Shown here piece after piece: positions 1 through 13,515 of a stretch of DNA of 64,000 nt. The position numbers were made by a program, and so were the translations under genes. Below the pieces are notes generated by a model. It was not told the origin of the DNA. It worked only from the letters and a program-made list of their open reading frames with translations, and ran no database searches. This stretch comes from Ignelater luminosus (taxonomy: Eukaryota > Arthropoda > Insecta > Coleoptera > Elateridae): positions 18,070 through 82,069 of the forward strand of contig VTPC01002340.1 in NCBI GenBank assembly GCA_011009095.1, in the 5' to 3' direction. Each line of letters starts with the position of its first letter. The first letter of the stretch is position 1.

Positions 1-3000
1 GCAGGTAGATGATGTAGACGGGGCACAAATAGTAAAACTGTAAACTTTATTAATTTATTATAGCGAAGAGAAATATTTTATTTAATATTTTTCTTGACTG
101 TCGTATCTAGAATTTTATGCAGATTTAGAAAATGTCATCAAAATACCATGGTGCCATTTAAAAATTAAAAGTTGATATTAATTACGCGAAACTGGATAAT
201 TGAATTAATTTTTTTCCTGTCAGAATGTAGATAAGATAGTCTAATATACCGCCCAAGGGTTATTATTCGCTAATTCTATCGGTATTGCTACAATAAGACT
301 GTTTCCAGACTTTTGGCTAACCCTGTATAATTGTGTGTTGCTTAATAATGTAAGCTGTCAGATGAATCACTAGAGGACCAGTAAAATTTCTAAGATTTAT
401 TATTTTATTTAACTTATATCGTTTTGATAAGTAAAAGGGAGTATTAATTTGACTCCTTTCTTAAGATTTCAAGTGTTTAAGGTAAAAAATTCAAAGCGAT
501 AAGTAAATTATTGCCAAAATTTATCTTTAAAAGTTATGTGTTTATTGCAAACGTTTCATAAAATTATCTGTATACATGGTGATATTTTATAGATCCACTT
601 GTATACAGGGGCCCATATCCAGGGTGTTGGTTCACGAGAAGCTGCGTGGGCTGGCCGTGGGTTTCTTATGACCTTCAGCTTCTGGCGCCCTTCATTGTGA
701 ACATCTTTTGAACTTGTCAAGAGTTTTTGGTTGTGTAAGCTTTCGGTTTCTTCTCGTTAAGGTACGTTTAGCTAGGACCAGCCCGTCTTGGAATTGAGCT
801 ATGGGCTTGAACATCTTCCGACATCCGTGATGGCATTAGGTCTCCTTTTCCGACTTTTCCTCGTTACAAGATCCTACTTTTGTTAAAAGAAATCACAATG
901 ACGACGTTTCTTACTAAATAGTAAACATCCTGTAGAACTTTCATTGTTATCTTTAGATAAGGTAGGCTGAGACGAATCACCAGATATGCAACTCGCCGTA
1001 GTTCACCAATAAGTAATCCAGCTGTGAGCTATCATAGAATCGACAGTAACCAGTGGATACAGAATTTCAAGACGTCAAAAGGTACTCATAGACTACCTTC
1101 GATTGTTTTAAAACGGTCGAGTCTCTCCTTTTTTTTCTCAGATCTAACAATTAAGTTGGCCACTTTCCGGGCACAGTCATATAAACTTCTTGTAATAATT
1201 AATAGGTAGTTCAAGGTATCCCATGAAAAAAAAAAGATTCTCCAAAAACATACTATAATGCAGAAGAAAGTTAAAATTCGATTACATTGACAAAAAGCAA
1301 TCGAAGATCACCTGCATTCAGCTTATATGTTGAGTCAATGAATATTATTCATGGCAAAAAAGTCCCATTCCCATGGAACATTTCGTTCCGGAGATAATAT
1401 TTTCGAATAAGAAAACCAGAAAACGATCACACTGCACTTATACCAATCTCTTTAGAGGCTTCGTTCTGAAACATAATTACATCTTGCGGCGATCGGTAAA
1501 TAATTTGGAATTTTCTCCATTATTCAAAATTATGCAAATGGTAAAATCGTATGAAGGTTTTCTAAATCTCCAACGTAAATCGCTCATCTAGGAGAAGATT
1601 TCTACAATTGAACTTTGACTAGAGTACACATAACGCTAGACGTGGACTGATGCTGTGGACGAAGAGTTTATATAAAAACAAATGAACACTTTTCGTTCGC
1701 ACCGTATGTCGTTAAGTTAAAAATCCAACAATATTTACATTTACATACAAGTTAATCAAAGTCAAGAATGATTTAACTGGTTAATCATTTTTGTGTTTTA
1801 ATTTTTTTTTAATTGGTGGGCCAATCTCTTGATCTATCAATTACGTTCAACCTAAATATTCACAAATGTTTTCTTGCGTGTTGCTCTGAAAATTCTAATT
1901 TCCTCTTTTTAGTTGAGTTTTTACTTCTGCATTCTGAATTTTAAACCGAGCCGCGTATCATTAATATGTAAGATGTAACTATGTGGTTCTCTTTCATCAA
2001 ACTTTCTTTAAAATTAAATTATAAGGAAAGGTAAGTTTTTTATAAAATGTTTTAAAAATAAAAGACGCCAGTCTGGTTTGGAAATTCTCATTTTAAAACT
2101 TCCAACACAAATATAAAATTTCAAGACAACTTGGAAAAAGACGCCAGAACATTTAAAAACACATCTAGAAAGCTCTTTTGAAGTAGATGGATTCTTTAAA
2201 ACGTAGAATAGTCAAATAGAACGAACAAAACTCTCTTTGGTCAGCGAAGCCACACAATAAACACAAGGATAAACACTTATCTTTAAATTCTGAGCGCGCA
2301 GTTAAGATTTCAGAGTTGTGACAAAAACTCGTGAAGCTACCAGAGCGCAAAATTGATGACCTTGTGGCATTACATGGGATGAAGGCCTTAAAGGCTCACG
2401 TTTTAAGCTCTATTACAATCTGTTGCGGACAAAGTTTCAGAAAAAAATTTTCTTAGGAAAACAAATTGTTCTTTGTTGTCTTCCTTGAGGTTTTTTATAA
2501 GTAATATAACCGTTTATAGCATTAAAGAACGTCAATCTCTGAATATACAAACAAGACGGAAAACTTAAAAAAAAAGTTTATCACAAAAATAATTACCCGG
2601 AAGATGACAAACTGTCAGTTAAAGTACGATATTTGAATGCTAAGATGTTTTAAGAATATTCTTCGTTTAAATACATTGACTGTAAAATTTAAGTAGACAA
2701 TATATTTTCAGATGAAAAATCACTAATGAAGAATTGTAACAAATTACCATTTATCTTCCATTACTTAATGATTCTTTTAAATGAAATTCTAGGTTTTCAG
2801 ACATCTACAATTTACTTTTATTGATCAGCTACTGATTACACAAAAACTTTCTTATTAAATTAAACTAAACCACTTAACAGAATGTATCGATTACTAAGAT
2901 CGCTGATTCGGGATTTTAAGGGAACGTCTAGTAATGTAGCGGATAGATTTTCTATATAACAAGGTAATAAGTCTACCCGACTTTTACACAAAACTTTTCT

Positions 3001-4796
3001 CGTTGAAAAGGATCCGTTAGCTGCTTTTAATGGAACTGTGCAATATAAAAGCTTTAATTCTCTTGCCCTGTATAACAATTTTCAAGTTGACAGACTAACA
3101 AAACAGATGTTTTCTAAAGAGGTAAAATACAAATTTGAAATCCTGAAATTTATTACTCCGGTGGTTAGTAATGTAACTAATTCCTAAATATTAAAATTCA
3201 TTTTAAATTTAAGCATCCACTATACCAGTTATTTATATATTGATTCTTTTAAAATGCTTACTGTTGATTAACTAACTGACTGCTTTTGTTAGACTCACGA
3301 AATACCTTCCGTTAAAATTACCATCCCAAATGAATTGTTGCAAAGCCTAATATATCAAAGTATTATACAAAAGCAAAATTTATATGCGTGGAAAACCAAC
3401 CATTTAGGGGAAAACATTTTATTTTTAAGTTGAACTTGAGTTTTTCCATAGCCTGTTGAATTTCATTTGAAATTCAAATATTTGAAATGATTCAGCAAAT
3501 TACCTTCACTTCAAGAAACAACAATAAATAAAACTAACCTGCTTTAGGATAGAAAAAAAGTTCTAGACATTTTAACATATTGAATAACGGATCGGTTACC
3601 GTTAACTCTCCTTTCATAAGAAAATTGTATATTAAGAATTGCTTTGATTTTCTGAATAAAATAAGTAAAATACAAAGAAAAAAGATAGTATCATCAATAA
3701 GCTGTTTTTTCCTTATTGGCATTTGAAATAACCTTTTTCAATAATTGCTACCAAGTAAATACGCAAATATCCAAGCCGCTCTTTTAGTTAAAAATTAAAC
3801 AAACATCTGAAAAAGAAGAAGATATAGAATGTGAAAATAAAAAGGTTAACATTGGCGGTAAGTTAAAACTTGCTATAGTAGAGGACAACGCCAGGTAGGC
3901 AGTTCAGTAAGAAATAATAAGATTTAGAAAAACGCATGTCTAACATGTATTGAGGATAAAACTGTAACAAATTATATTTCATTCCAATTTAATATAGACT
4001 TCCTTACACACAGTTTTCTGACGCCGCATGTAGTCAACTTATAAAGTAATATCGCTGGATGATTTATGCTTTCGCATTTAATATCTGAGTTATGACAAAT
4101 TCTAAATTCTCTAGGTATTTTAATCTATTAAGTGAGACCAATTAATTAAGCAAGTAGTCACATATTGTAAAAATTGTTATTAATTGAGACCATTAGGTCA
4201 AATCAAAGAATCATATGAAGCCTTAGTAGATGATACAGAACTAGTCCTAATGTTGTTAAAGGTTGAACCTGAACGAAAAGATACAAGCAAAGTAATGTTA
4301 AATAGCAGGTAGGGAAGAAGATCAATTTCAAGACTTTAGTCATTAAGGTCTTTGGAATCAATTAGATTTATCATGACTCTTGATCTTTGCGACAATTTCA
4401 AATATTTTCTGCGGAGAATCCTTTGTTAAATTGTTCATTATACGAAACTTCGAATGCAGTTAATAGTACATTCCTAAACTGATTTATTAATCAAACACCT
4501 ATAAAGGGGTAAGTATAAGATTAAGTTTAGGATGTTCGAGTTCGATGACAGTTATTTTCTGCAGTTAGTTACCCAGTGGCCTTCATTTTCATATACAAAT
4601 AGCACAGGATACTATAAATTTGGTTTTTTTCTAACCTCTGGACTATTAATAAAAAACTTGGAATTTTTACTGTTGATGTACTACATAGTACTCAAACCAC
4701 AATTAATTCAGTTCACCACAAAACAATCAAATTCTACAGTAATTAAAGTGTTAAGAAACTGATATATAGGGTGTTTTGAGAGGAAACGGAAACTTT
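1..4796. other. AT-rich DNA, no gene recognised
   Basis: Open frames here are all short (about 60-76 codons) and none resembles a protein family I know. The stretch is strongly AT-rich except for a GC-richer patch at about 600-860, which I could not assign. The only structure I can name is a mariner-like terminus near 299-327. No tRNA, promoter or splice pattern can be defended. Confidence 0.5.
299..327 (-). repeat. mariner/Tc1-like MITE terminus
   Basis: Read on the minus strand this begins CAGGGTTAGCCAAAAG immediately next to a TA dinucleotide (326-327), the target-site pattern of Tc1/mariner elements. CAGGGT termini at TA sites recur in this window near 46676, 47185, 49978 and 50532. The partner terminus was not found in the 300 bp to the left, so the element is either truncated or continues outside the window. 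Confidence 0.35.
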
Positions 4797-5415
4797 TAGA
4801 AGATAGTCGACTCTGCAAGAAATCTCGGTATTATATTAGACACTAAACTACGTTTTAGGCTACACGTTACGAAACTATTGCAAAAAACTTATTCCTCATT
4901 AAAATTACTATACGCAAATCGTGATATTTTAAACTTTACTCAAAAGAAAATGCTTACAGAATCTTTAGTCCTATCGCACTTTAATTATCGTAGTTTTATT
5001 TACTGTCCTTGCCTAGACATGTATGATAAAAATTGCATGTAGAAGGTTCAAAACTGGTGTTGTCTATTCATTTGCAATTTACGGAAATACGATCGTGTAT
5101 CCAATAGCATTAGAGATCTCAAATGGCTGATAACCGTTGGAAATACCAGTTAGGTTCATATACACATGCACATTAACCTCCATGCAACCATCTGCTAGCC
5201 TTTCTGATAGATTGGTCATTAAGTCTCAAGTTCATTCTGCAAATATTCGTACTAAAGGTATGCTCACAATACCGCAACATTCAACAGCCTTGTTTCGCAG
5301 AGGATTTACTTATAATGCTGTCTTAGTATATAACTCGATTCCCTCTTACATAAAAAACCTTGATCTAAATATATTTAAAAGCTCCTTAAAAAATTATTTT
5401 TTGAGTCTGCAATAA
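4797..5415 (+). mobile_element. LINE fragment, CR1/Jockey-like reverse transcriptase C-terminus
   Basis: From 4806 the frame reads VDSARNLGIILDTKLRF, then LSHFNYRSFIYCPC, the usual end of a non-LTR reverse transcriptase (the block after the YADD palm). The conserved tail follows as RTKGMLTIPQHSTALFRRGF and SIPSYIKNLDLNIFKSSL, ending at the TAA at 5413-5415. The copy is broken: a TAG at 5040-5042 interrupts the first frame, and a frameshift near 5125-5140 moves the tail into another frame. Endonuclease and catalytic palm are absent, so this is a typical 5'-truncated LINE copy. The clade is a guess; the CR1/Jockey group fits best. Confidence 0.75.
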
Positions 5416-7028
5416 CCACGATGAGTATGTCTAACTACCTAAATCAAAACAAATTAAATTCAGTTAATCTTTATGTGCTATCTTTATATGTTTTGTGTAG
5501 TTGCGTGCTTAAATAGAGCAGCCAGTGGCTAGATTTCGCATTTCGTAAGCATCTTTTATCAATAAGATATGGTTGGAAGTAGTAAATGGTTGACTGTGTT
5601 ATCTGCAAGTTGCTTGTTATGAAGTTTTTACCACATTATTTCGGGAATCTTACGTTAATTTAATTTCAGTTTTGTTCTCACGTTCGGTCTTCTCATCGTT
5701 ACTTGTAATGATCGGCAAAGTTACGTAAGAAAGAATACGCCGACATGATGTTTATTTATGGTCACTGCAATAATAGTGCTGTTCGTGACAAAATTTTAAG
5801 AATTAATTATCTTCGTACTAGTTGGAAATCGCACCTAAAACATCGGGTTTATTATTCTTATTCTGATCTCCTGAACACATTCTGTATAAATTTCCCTTTT
5901 GTTTCGGGATACCTGCATAATAAAACTCATCAATATTAGAAAGAAATAATAATTCAGTAGTCACATTAAATAATTACCATTTTTCTCTTATCATTTGGTT
6001 TGGTTGTTAATTCCAATGACATACAAGTATACATTTATACGAGCTGCTTTTGACTAGATACCAAGAACAGAAGCATTCTAACATGGGAAAAATTTATTAA
6101 GATCAGAGTTTACTTACTAAAAGTATTGCAATAAATAGCAAGTAATGGTGTTTATCAAAAGTCTCCTTTGCCGTATTAAAATTCCTACGTCCTTAATAAG
6201 CTAAAACATTCTATACGTAGATTCTAAAAATTTCGTAGCCTTAAAGGTGATCATTACCTTTAATGCTAACATTTATTTTTCCTGTAGCGTGTTTCATAAA
6301 AACCCCGAAAAGTTACAAGTAGATGATTGTGTGTCACACGACAATAGTCTTGAAGGACATGTTTCTTACGTAATTTTTCCAAAACGCAAATGCTTGAAAT
6401 TATTTTCGTTTTATCAACTGATAACATAGTTTTTTGTATGGAATAAAATCCAATCCTTTTGTATGTTTTTTCAGTTTCTAATAAAGTATTCGATTTTTAT
6501 GCCCGACGCAGCTACTTTGCCAAATTCGATACTTATTTGATAAAAAACCCCGTCAAGACTATAAATCTTTTAATACGTTATTTGACACGCTGTCGGTTTT
6601 TTGGCACATACCTAACCGATAGAATTTACTGATATCGTTACCAATTCCGATACGGATATCGATGTGGTCAGTATTTGGGCATTATTTTCAAAGTCTATAC
6701 GATTCTTGATTATAATTTTATCTTGCATTTGTTTGATTTCAGATGTTATTCTAAGAAATTCCAAAATGGCCAAAAATTCGTCCCCCCCCCCACTAACCTT
6801 CTTAAATAATAAAATACAAACACAAGTGCAATGGCAGTGGCCTTCAATTAACTTCTTTTAAAGAACTAGATCGGCACATAGATCGGGCTGTGTCCTCCAT
6901 TAACAATCTGAATGATTTTTTATGTATGCTAGTAAATTAGATTTGGGAAGATTCACGGCTGTTCGTAATTATAACTAGTTATTAAATGTATGCAGTGTCT
7001 AAGAACCAATGAGAAAATTCAAAATTTT
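5416..7028. other. AT-rich DNA, no gene recognised
   Basis: Only short frames without recognisable similarity. The first 100 bp or so may be the 3' untranslated part of the LINE to the left. A run of ten C at about 6782-6791 is a simple repeat. Confidence 0.5.
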
Positions 7029-8216
7029 TTATCTTCTTCTTCTTTTTCTTCCTGCTTCTATTCTATCTCTGAGCCTGTTTCTTCTTCGGTTTTGTCCTCA
7101 TCCTTGTTCGAGTTCATCGCACCATCTCTTTCTGGGTCTGAACGCGCTGCGTCTACCATCAGGTGATCCGTCTCTTGCAATTCTCATTAATCTGTCAGTT
7201 GTCATCCTATTTATGTGTTCATTTTATTCACTTTTTCGTTCGTATACCCACTCATTTATGTTTTCCACCACGCATGATCTTCTGATATGGTCGCTTCTTT
7301 TCCTATCTAGCAATGTTTTCCCGTCAATTCGTCTTAGTATTTTCATTCCGGCGGTTTCCAGTATACGTCTAGTTTTTGATGTGCTGGGTCTTGTCTCTGC
7401 TGTGTAGGTTATAATGGGTCTGATTACTGCTTTGTAAATTCTGGCTTTTGTTTCATGTTTTAGATGTTTATTCCGCCAAATCACTTCATTGAAACATCCT
7501 GCAGCCTTGTTAGCTTTTGTTGCTTGGTTTTGCATCTCATTTTCAAGTTTTCCAAAACTTGATATTATTTACCCCTGAATATTTAAATTCTAATTTTTGC
7601 TGAATTGTTTGTCCGTCTTTTTCTAGTTTGCATCTGTAGTCATACAGATATTTTATACATTATAACATAATATTTTTTTCTCTTGATTTGCCCATTCTAT
7701 ATTCTTTACCCAAACGAACCTTTTTCATAACTTCGTCTATTATGATATTGAATAGCAAGGGACTTAATGAATCACCCTGCCGGATGCCGTTGTCAGTTGG
7801 GATAAGATTCGTTAGTTTACCGTTGACTTTAGCCTACACTGTATTGTTGTGATAAATATTTTCTATGGTTTGAACGATGTTGATAGGTATGTCTCTTTCA
7901 TAAAGTAGATGGATTATTTTTCAAACCTGATGCGGTCAAAGGCCTTTTTCAGGCCTTTTCTAGAGATTTTTCTACTACTTGGCGTAAGATAAAAACAGCG
8001 TCCACACATGACCTTCCCGATCGTAAACCCTGTTGTTCGTCAGCTAACCTTGCAATACAGTTAATTTTATTAGTGATGACCTTCGTGGTAAGCTTTCGTG
8101 CAGTATTTAAGAGGTTTATACCCCTATAGTTACTGGTCTCTCTTCTTTCACCATTTTTGAATATTAGCATTGTGACACTGACTCTCCAACTATCCGGTAT
8201 TGTGCATTAACATATT
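7029..8216 (-). mobile_element. RTE-type LINE, 5'-truncated and internally deleted
   Basis: Minus strand, in order: PDSWRVSVTMLIFKNGERR and NYRGINLLNTARKLTTK (8200-8090, finger region); LADEQQGLRSGRSCVDAVF; then KAFDRIR with the usual spacer before it deleted; NGIRQGDSLSPLLFNIIIDE (about 7800-7740, palm block). The YADD block and about 70 residues after it are missing. The thumb and C-terminus follow: CFNEVIWRNKHLKHETKARI, RPIITYTAETRP, GMKILRRIDGKTLLDR, NINEWV, then GRPRKRW. The frame ends in a run of AGA codons at 7032-7050 before TAA, like the short microsatellite tails of RTE elements. There is no endonuclease, so it cannot move by itself. RTE assignment is from motif pattern. Confidence 0.88.
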
Positions 8217-8690
8217 TTCTAACAATAATAAACAACTTTTAACTACTGATGATATTTCGATCACTGTTTAGTTCTTATGGGTTAATTCTTGAAATACAGT
8301 TTTCACCCATCAAAAGCCGGGCACTAATTCCTAGTCTTCAAAATTCCTTTTTGGACTTTAAAAAGTTAGTAGTGTCTGTTTGCAATCGTGATGTAATCAA
8401 TATCACAGTTGCAGTTTTAGTGAATAATGATTCATTTTTGTACTTAGCTGACTAAAAATCATCGATTGCAATATCTCCCTCGCGTAAATTACTCTATAGG
8501 CGGATTCTATTTACTAAGTTCAAATTTTCATCGGGGTTCTACTACATAGAAACAATTGTTACAATCATTGTTTTTGTGTAGTTGGATATCAACTAGAGTG
8601 AAATTTAAATTTAGTTCATATAACCCACCCTACAGTCTATTTATGCTAAATTTAAAATGATGTCATAGTATTAATTCAGATCTAGCAACA
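8217..8690. other. AT-rich spacer, nothing recognised
   Basis: No coding similarity and no repeat structure that I could pair. It lies between the truncated end of an RTE LINE and a diverged dispersed repeat. Confidence 0.4.
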
Positions 8691-8865
8691 ATTCGCAATT
8701 TCCATCAACTAACAGGTGACATGTTATAAATATGGCGGATACAACAGTGAACAATTGTACAATCAACGTTCCCAAAGTTAACGATAGATCTCCAAATCTG
8801 ATGACTATAATTCTTTTATTGTTTCTGTCTTGTTGTTATAACAATGTTTACTATAAAATCGCCAA
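8691..8865 (+). repeat. dispersed repeat family, copy A
   Basis: Begins near CAACTAACAGGTGACATG, then TATGGCGGATACAAC, GTGAACAATTG, CAATCAACGTT and ATCTCCAAATCTGATGACT. The same ordered set of words is found on the opposite strand at about 9235-9425 and 52885-53040, with substitutions and small indels. No coding frame, poly-A tail or tRNA-like box was found, so its class (SINE, MITE or other) is unknown. Confidence 0.5.
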
Positions 8866-9234
8866 TAGGTGAAATCTGTTTTGCAGACAAAGTGATAAAA
8901 GTTAGTAAATGTAATGTTTGGGATAAACAGGTTTGGTGTCAATAACTATCTGACACCTGAAAGTTTGAGGTTAAGTATTAATAATATTGTGATTAGAAAC
9001 AGGGATTCAGGCCGTCATTTGAGATATGATTTTCAGGATGCAGTTTACAAATTGACCAATTAAATCCATAAGGTAAAATATAATAATATCATGCATGGAC
9101 ATTCGTACCGGAAAGCCACCTAACATCTAAACCCAGACCTGGGTTTGTTGTCTGTAGTCTGGTCTCTAATTTATTATTAAATATATTTAAACAGTTAAAT
9201 GTGAGGTAACGTTTAGACTGTAATTTGATAACTC

Positions 9235-9425
9235 CGCCTTACGTCTCACGCATACATACTGTTTACAACAATGTAGAACGTAATTAGAAACAGTCACATT
9301 TTGAGATTTATAGTCAGCTCTGGCAACGTTGATTGAAGCTATTGTTCATCCTATTTTCCACCATTTTAATACATTTTGACAAACTTTAGCGCCATCTGTT
9401 AGTTGCTTATTTTCGCCAATAAATA
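9235..9425 (-). repeat. dispersed repeat family, copy B (inverted)
   Basis: Reverse complement shows CAACTAACAGATGGCGC, then ATGGTGGAAAATAGG, TGAACAATAG, TCAATCAACGTTGCCA and ATAAATCTCAAAATGTGAC, matching copy A in order. With copy A it makes a diverged inverted repeat with roughly 370 bp between the arms, which could be the two ends of one element or two independent insertions. Confidence 0.5.
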
Positions 9426-12400
9426 GTTCGTCTGTTAAATATTTTCTGTACTCTAAGCAAAAACTTTTTGTAGTTTAGCTTGACATCTCGGTAACAATGC
9501 AGCTGTTATTCCAAGTTTCAATAGTTTTGATAAAACTTTCTAGGTGTGGCACAAAATAATAGAAATTTTCAAAGATTTAATAGAAAATTATTATTAAAGT
9601 AGATAGTACAAAACTAAGAGATGACTTAAATTCAAAAGTGTTATAGCCGAATTTGATCAGTAGGCAGTTTATGGTATATTCAAGCTAAAGCAAGAGCAAA
9701 AAAAAATTTGTCAGCACCGAATTGAAGGCTACGTCTCATAGTTTGGCATTCACAAAACGTCTTGAATATAAAACCTTAACATTCATTAATACTAGCTGTT
9801 TGAATTATGTTCTGTCTTCCATAACTATTCAAGGAACATTTCGTTGATGTAGAAATCGTAATATAAGAGCGTGCAATTGGAAGAAGCGTAATATAAAGTG
9901 CACAAAGTAGCTGGATAATTCAATTTAATGAGCACTGACTATTCAGAAACGCTGAGAACTGGTTGAAAGAAATTTGAACACTAAATAACTGCAGCATAGT
10001 AAACAAGGCACCCAAGAATATCATCAAAGAATGCAGAAACGCCAAGCCCCTCTGCAAGATTGATTGTCTGAAAAAAGGGGAATTGATGATTGTGAAAGTA
10101 TAATACTTTATGTAGAACACGTGTATTCTACCATGTATGTTACATATTATGTATTCTACATGTAGAAACGTCAGGGTGTTTGCTACATGATTTTGATCAT
10201 TTCAGCAAAATTTAAAAAAAAATTAACAGTTTATTGTACTTACCCAAATGTGCTAATAAGTCGAAATAAAAATTTAATGTTCATCAGTTTCAAAGTGTAG
10301 AGAAAATTCTTTCATTCTTAAAAATGTTCAAATGAATGTTCAAAGCTTGATCTACTTCTGATAGAATTTTGTATGCAGTAATAAAATTTTTTTCTAATTG
10401 AGCTGATGATGCACAAATAGTCAATAATTAGATTGCAGTTTCTAACATACTGGTATCAGGTAAATTCTAAAATGTTAGAGATGTAACGTTCTTAGTTGCT
10501 TAAATTCTGAAAATTCCTCTAGTCTCTCTGAACTCTTGCAAGCTCTCAAGACCTTCATTATTAAGATGCACTAGTAAAGAACGCGCAGTGCATTTAATCT
10601 ATAAAGCAGTTCACTTTAACTTTTGTAGCAATATTAAACTAGAACTTAAAGATTTACAGTACAAAATAAAGTTACTCAGCAGTAGCTTTTTAATTTTAAA
10701 GTTTCTTAAGTAAAATTTTCGTTTTCTACATCAAGTTTTTTACGCGTAAATTCCCAACCCTGATCGATGTAGTACCGCTATCAATAAACCAGAAGTCGTC
10801 GATTTTAATTCAAAGCTGTTAATATTCCAAAATCTTCTTCAGTATCTCGATTCCTGCGTTCTATACTTAATACCTGCTCTACATACGTTAAACGTTTTTC
10901 TGTGTATGTGCGAAATCATAGCAACTGTAGAAAGTTACAAACTGCATTAATTTTTAAGATTACTGATAAAAGCACAAAATTGTAAATTAAGTTTTAAATT
11001 AAAGTAGCCGAAAAAAACTGAAGAAAAAAAACGCTTTATATTTCTCACAATACTTCTATATTATAGACAACCCATTTAATAGCTACTTCCTTTTATAAAT
11101 GGATTTTTCTAAGTAGCGTGAAAAAGCCAAGATATATTGAAATGTAATCCTCACAGGACAGTTTTTGGTAACTCAACAGCGAAGCTTTAGTTGTTTAGGG
11201 AATAAGCGTGTTTTCTTCGTAATAAATGACGTTGTCATGCGTGCATAGGGATAACTCAAACGCCTAATCCACATTAAGCTGATAAATAACGTTGAAAAGA
11301 TAGGCGAAAGCTCTCTGTTATATGTAAGTATTACTGACAAGCTATTTATCAAATAAAATTTTTATTTGGAACTATCCCCTATTCGTGAAATCGAATATGT
11401 ATGTTTTGTAAAGAAACGTATAAATTATATTCATTCCAGATTCGTTTCATATTCCAAAAGGAATACATTCCTTTTGTGGAGTATGTTTTGAAAGTAAATA
11501 CGAATATATAAAATAAATTTGCACGTGATGCAAGCAAGGTTTTCAAGGGAAAAAGTGGTTTGCTTAAAAAAACATTAAAAAAATAACGAAGCTTTTCTAC
11601 CTATATGAAAACCATGAATTTTAATTAAAGTTATGCGGTGTACTTTTTGTTGATATATGTAAAATCATTTTTTAAATTTTAAGCAATTTATAATATCTAT
11701 CAGATTTAATTAAAGGGAGGCGACGGTAAACTGAGCTGAAATTTAAATTACGGTCGGTAATCAATTAATAAAACCACGGAAAGGCTTAAATACAGAGAGC
11801 ATTTCGAAATAAACATTTTAGAATAAAATTTAAAAACAGCTTTGCATACTGTGAATAAACAGATAATAGTCATCAGGCGGATGTCAAATTTGCCACAAAG
11901 AAACTTTTAATGCAATATCCTGGTTATTAACAAAATTTCATTTCAACAAGACTAAAAGTTTTCAAACAAAACAGAAGTTGTTCCATGTTACCGAAAGCAT
12001 TTTAGATGAATAAATTTTGGTAAGTATAAAATAATTCTAGGAATCAAATCCCTGAATCATTCAAATAAAAATAGAAAACTGAACCATTCTTTGCACTTCC
12101 GAAATGGGTATGTCAAAAACTTAAAACAGAAGTTTATAGCCGTACTTACTTCCAAACAGTGAATTTCTTTATTTACAAATAGAAAGATACACTGTAGTGT
12201 AGAATACTAGCGTTCTTTATGCATTTTATGGGTAAGGTTAGCTGTACATAACTTTCAATGACATAGTTGCAAGAAAATAAAGTTCGATCAACCGACAAGA
12301 ATAATTTCCTAATTTAATGGTCTGTACACTGTCGTATATCAGTTTCTGCATAGTGTAATCTAATACTGAATCTCTGCTTACTTACCTATTAAACAATTTT

Positions 12401-12580
12401 TTTTTGTAAAAAAGGACTAATTTATAGTGAATACATTTATATTTTTGTTGTCATTAGGAAAAGAAAGGGATCAAACTCTACTCGTGGATAAAACCCTAAA
12501 TAAATCAACTTCGGCTGCTTTCATTTTATAGAATTGGATCAGAGATGAAAGTATAGAAGCTGGCCTGAATTGTTTAACGA
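9426..12580. other. AT-rich DNA, no gene recognised
   Basis: Short frames only (longest 66 codons), none recognisable. Two adjacent palindromes at 10113-10130 and 10154-10167 share GTAGAA half-sites, and a small hairpin (CCAAAAGGAAT / ATTCCTTTTG) lies at about 11455-11479. Nothing supports a gene. Confidence 0.5.
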
Positions 12581-12979
12581 TTTATATTAAAGATGTGCCT
12601 GTTTTTCAAAGGGAAAGAAAACCTTTAAGGGAAATTATGTATTTCTTCTATTCACGAGAGTGTATGGTAAGAATATAAATTTTTGCTTTAGAAGGTATTT
12701 GAGGAAGCACGTGACATTACACGTATCGTTAGTTTTTTGTGTGAAAACGTTACAATTAAATACATCAAATACAGAGAAGAACATTAATCATACATTATAA
12801 TCGTTCTAATGTAACCGTTCTAAAACATAAAAAATAACGTTACATTCTGTGTTTTCACAAATTCCGTACTGTAAGTACTTTTAGAAATTTAGAACTATTA
12901 GAGATTTATTGTTCATATTTACTTCGAAAGTATCTCTGACTACAACACATGCTGAAAGGTAAAATTACACTTTAATAGT
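12581..12979. repeat. 400-bp direct repeat, left copy (flank of mariner)
   Basis: Matches 13888-14287 along its whole length with only about a dozen differences, roughly 97% identity by eye. This copy runs into the mariner; the right copy continues past the same point into unrelated flanking DNA. The pattern resembles an occupied and an empty allele placed on either side of a scaffold gap. Confidence 0.85.
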
Positions 12980-13515
12980 GTATAATGCATAAGTTTTTTC
13001 CGGTTTAACTAAGAGATGGCGCCTGCGAAAAGTACGCAGCCCATTAATTTGACACAGACGCCATTTTGTTCGTCTGACATTAAACGACAAACACGCACAA
13101 GTTGAGTCCGCTAAAAACTAGCGTCTTTGTTTTATCGTTCAGTGATCATGTCGAGTTTCGTGCCTGAAAAAGAACATTTGCATTGGTTTTTTATTTCATC
13201 AAAAGAAAAAGGCTACTGAAAGTCATCGTTTGCTGGTAGAAACATATGGTGAACACTCCATCGATTAGAACATGTGAAACATGGTTTAGACAATTTAAAA
13301 GTGGTGATTTTAATGTGAAAGACAGTGAGCGCTCTGGTAGACCACAAAAATGCGAAGACGAGAAATTGCAGGAGTTATTGGATGATGACCCAACTCAAAC
13401 TCAATTAGCAGAAGCGTTACATTTATCACAAGAAACAATCAGCAGACGTTTACGAGCAATGGGAAAGATCAATAAACTCGGTAAATGGGTCCCAAATAAT
13501 TTCAATGAACGTCAA
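12978..13515 (+). mobile_element. mariner transposon, 5' half, cut off by gap
   Basis: About 170 bp of leader precede an ATG at 13148 (MSSFVPEKEHLH), as in many insect mariner transposases. After at least two frameshifts the N-terminal paired-type helix-turn-helix region is clear: PSIRTCETWFRQFKSGDF, the GRPQK linker (the GRPR-like motif), DDDPTQTQLAEALHLSQETI and GKWVPNNFNERQ. The sequence then enters the gap, so the catalytic DDD domain is not visible. The left edge is inferred by comparing the two 400-bp flanking copies, which part just after TTTAATAGT; a TA target site would put the first element base at 12978. The frameshifts make this copy inactive. Confidence 0.85.

Noticed and set aside
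600-860. GC-richer patch considered as a SINE or LINE tail
   Set aside because: No promoter boxes, tail, target duplication or second copy seen in the window.
7009-7407. 132-codon plus-strand frame rich in leucine and serine, looking like membrane segments
   Set aside because: It is the antisense shadow of the RTE LINE C-terminus on the minus strand.
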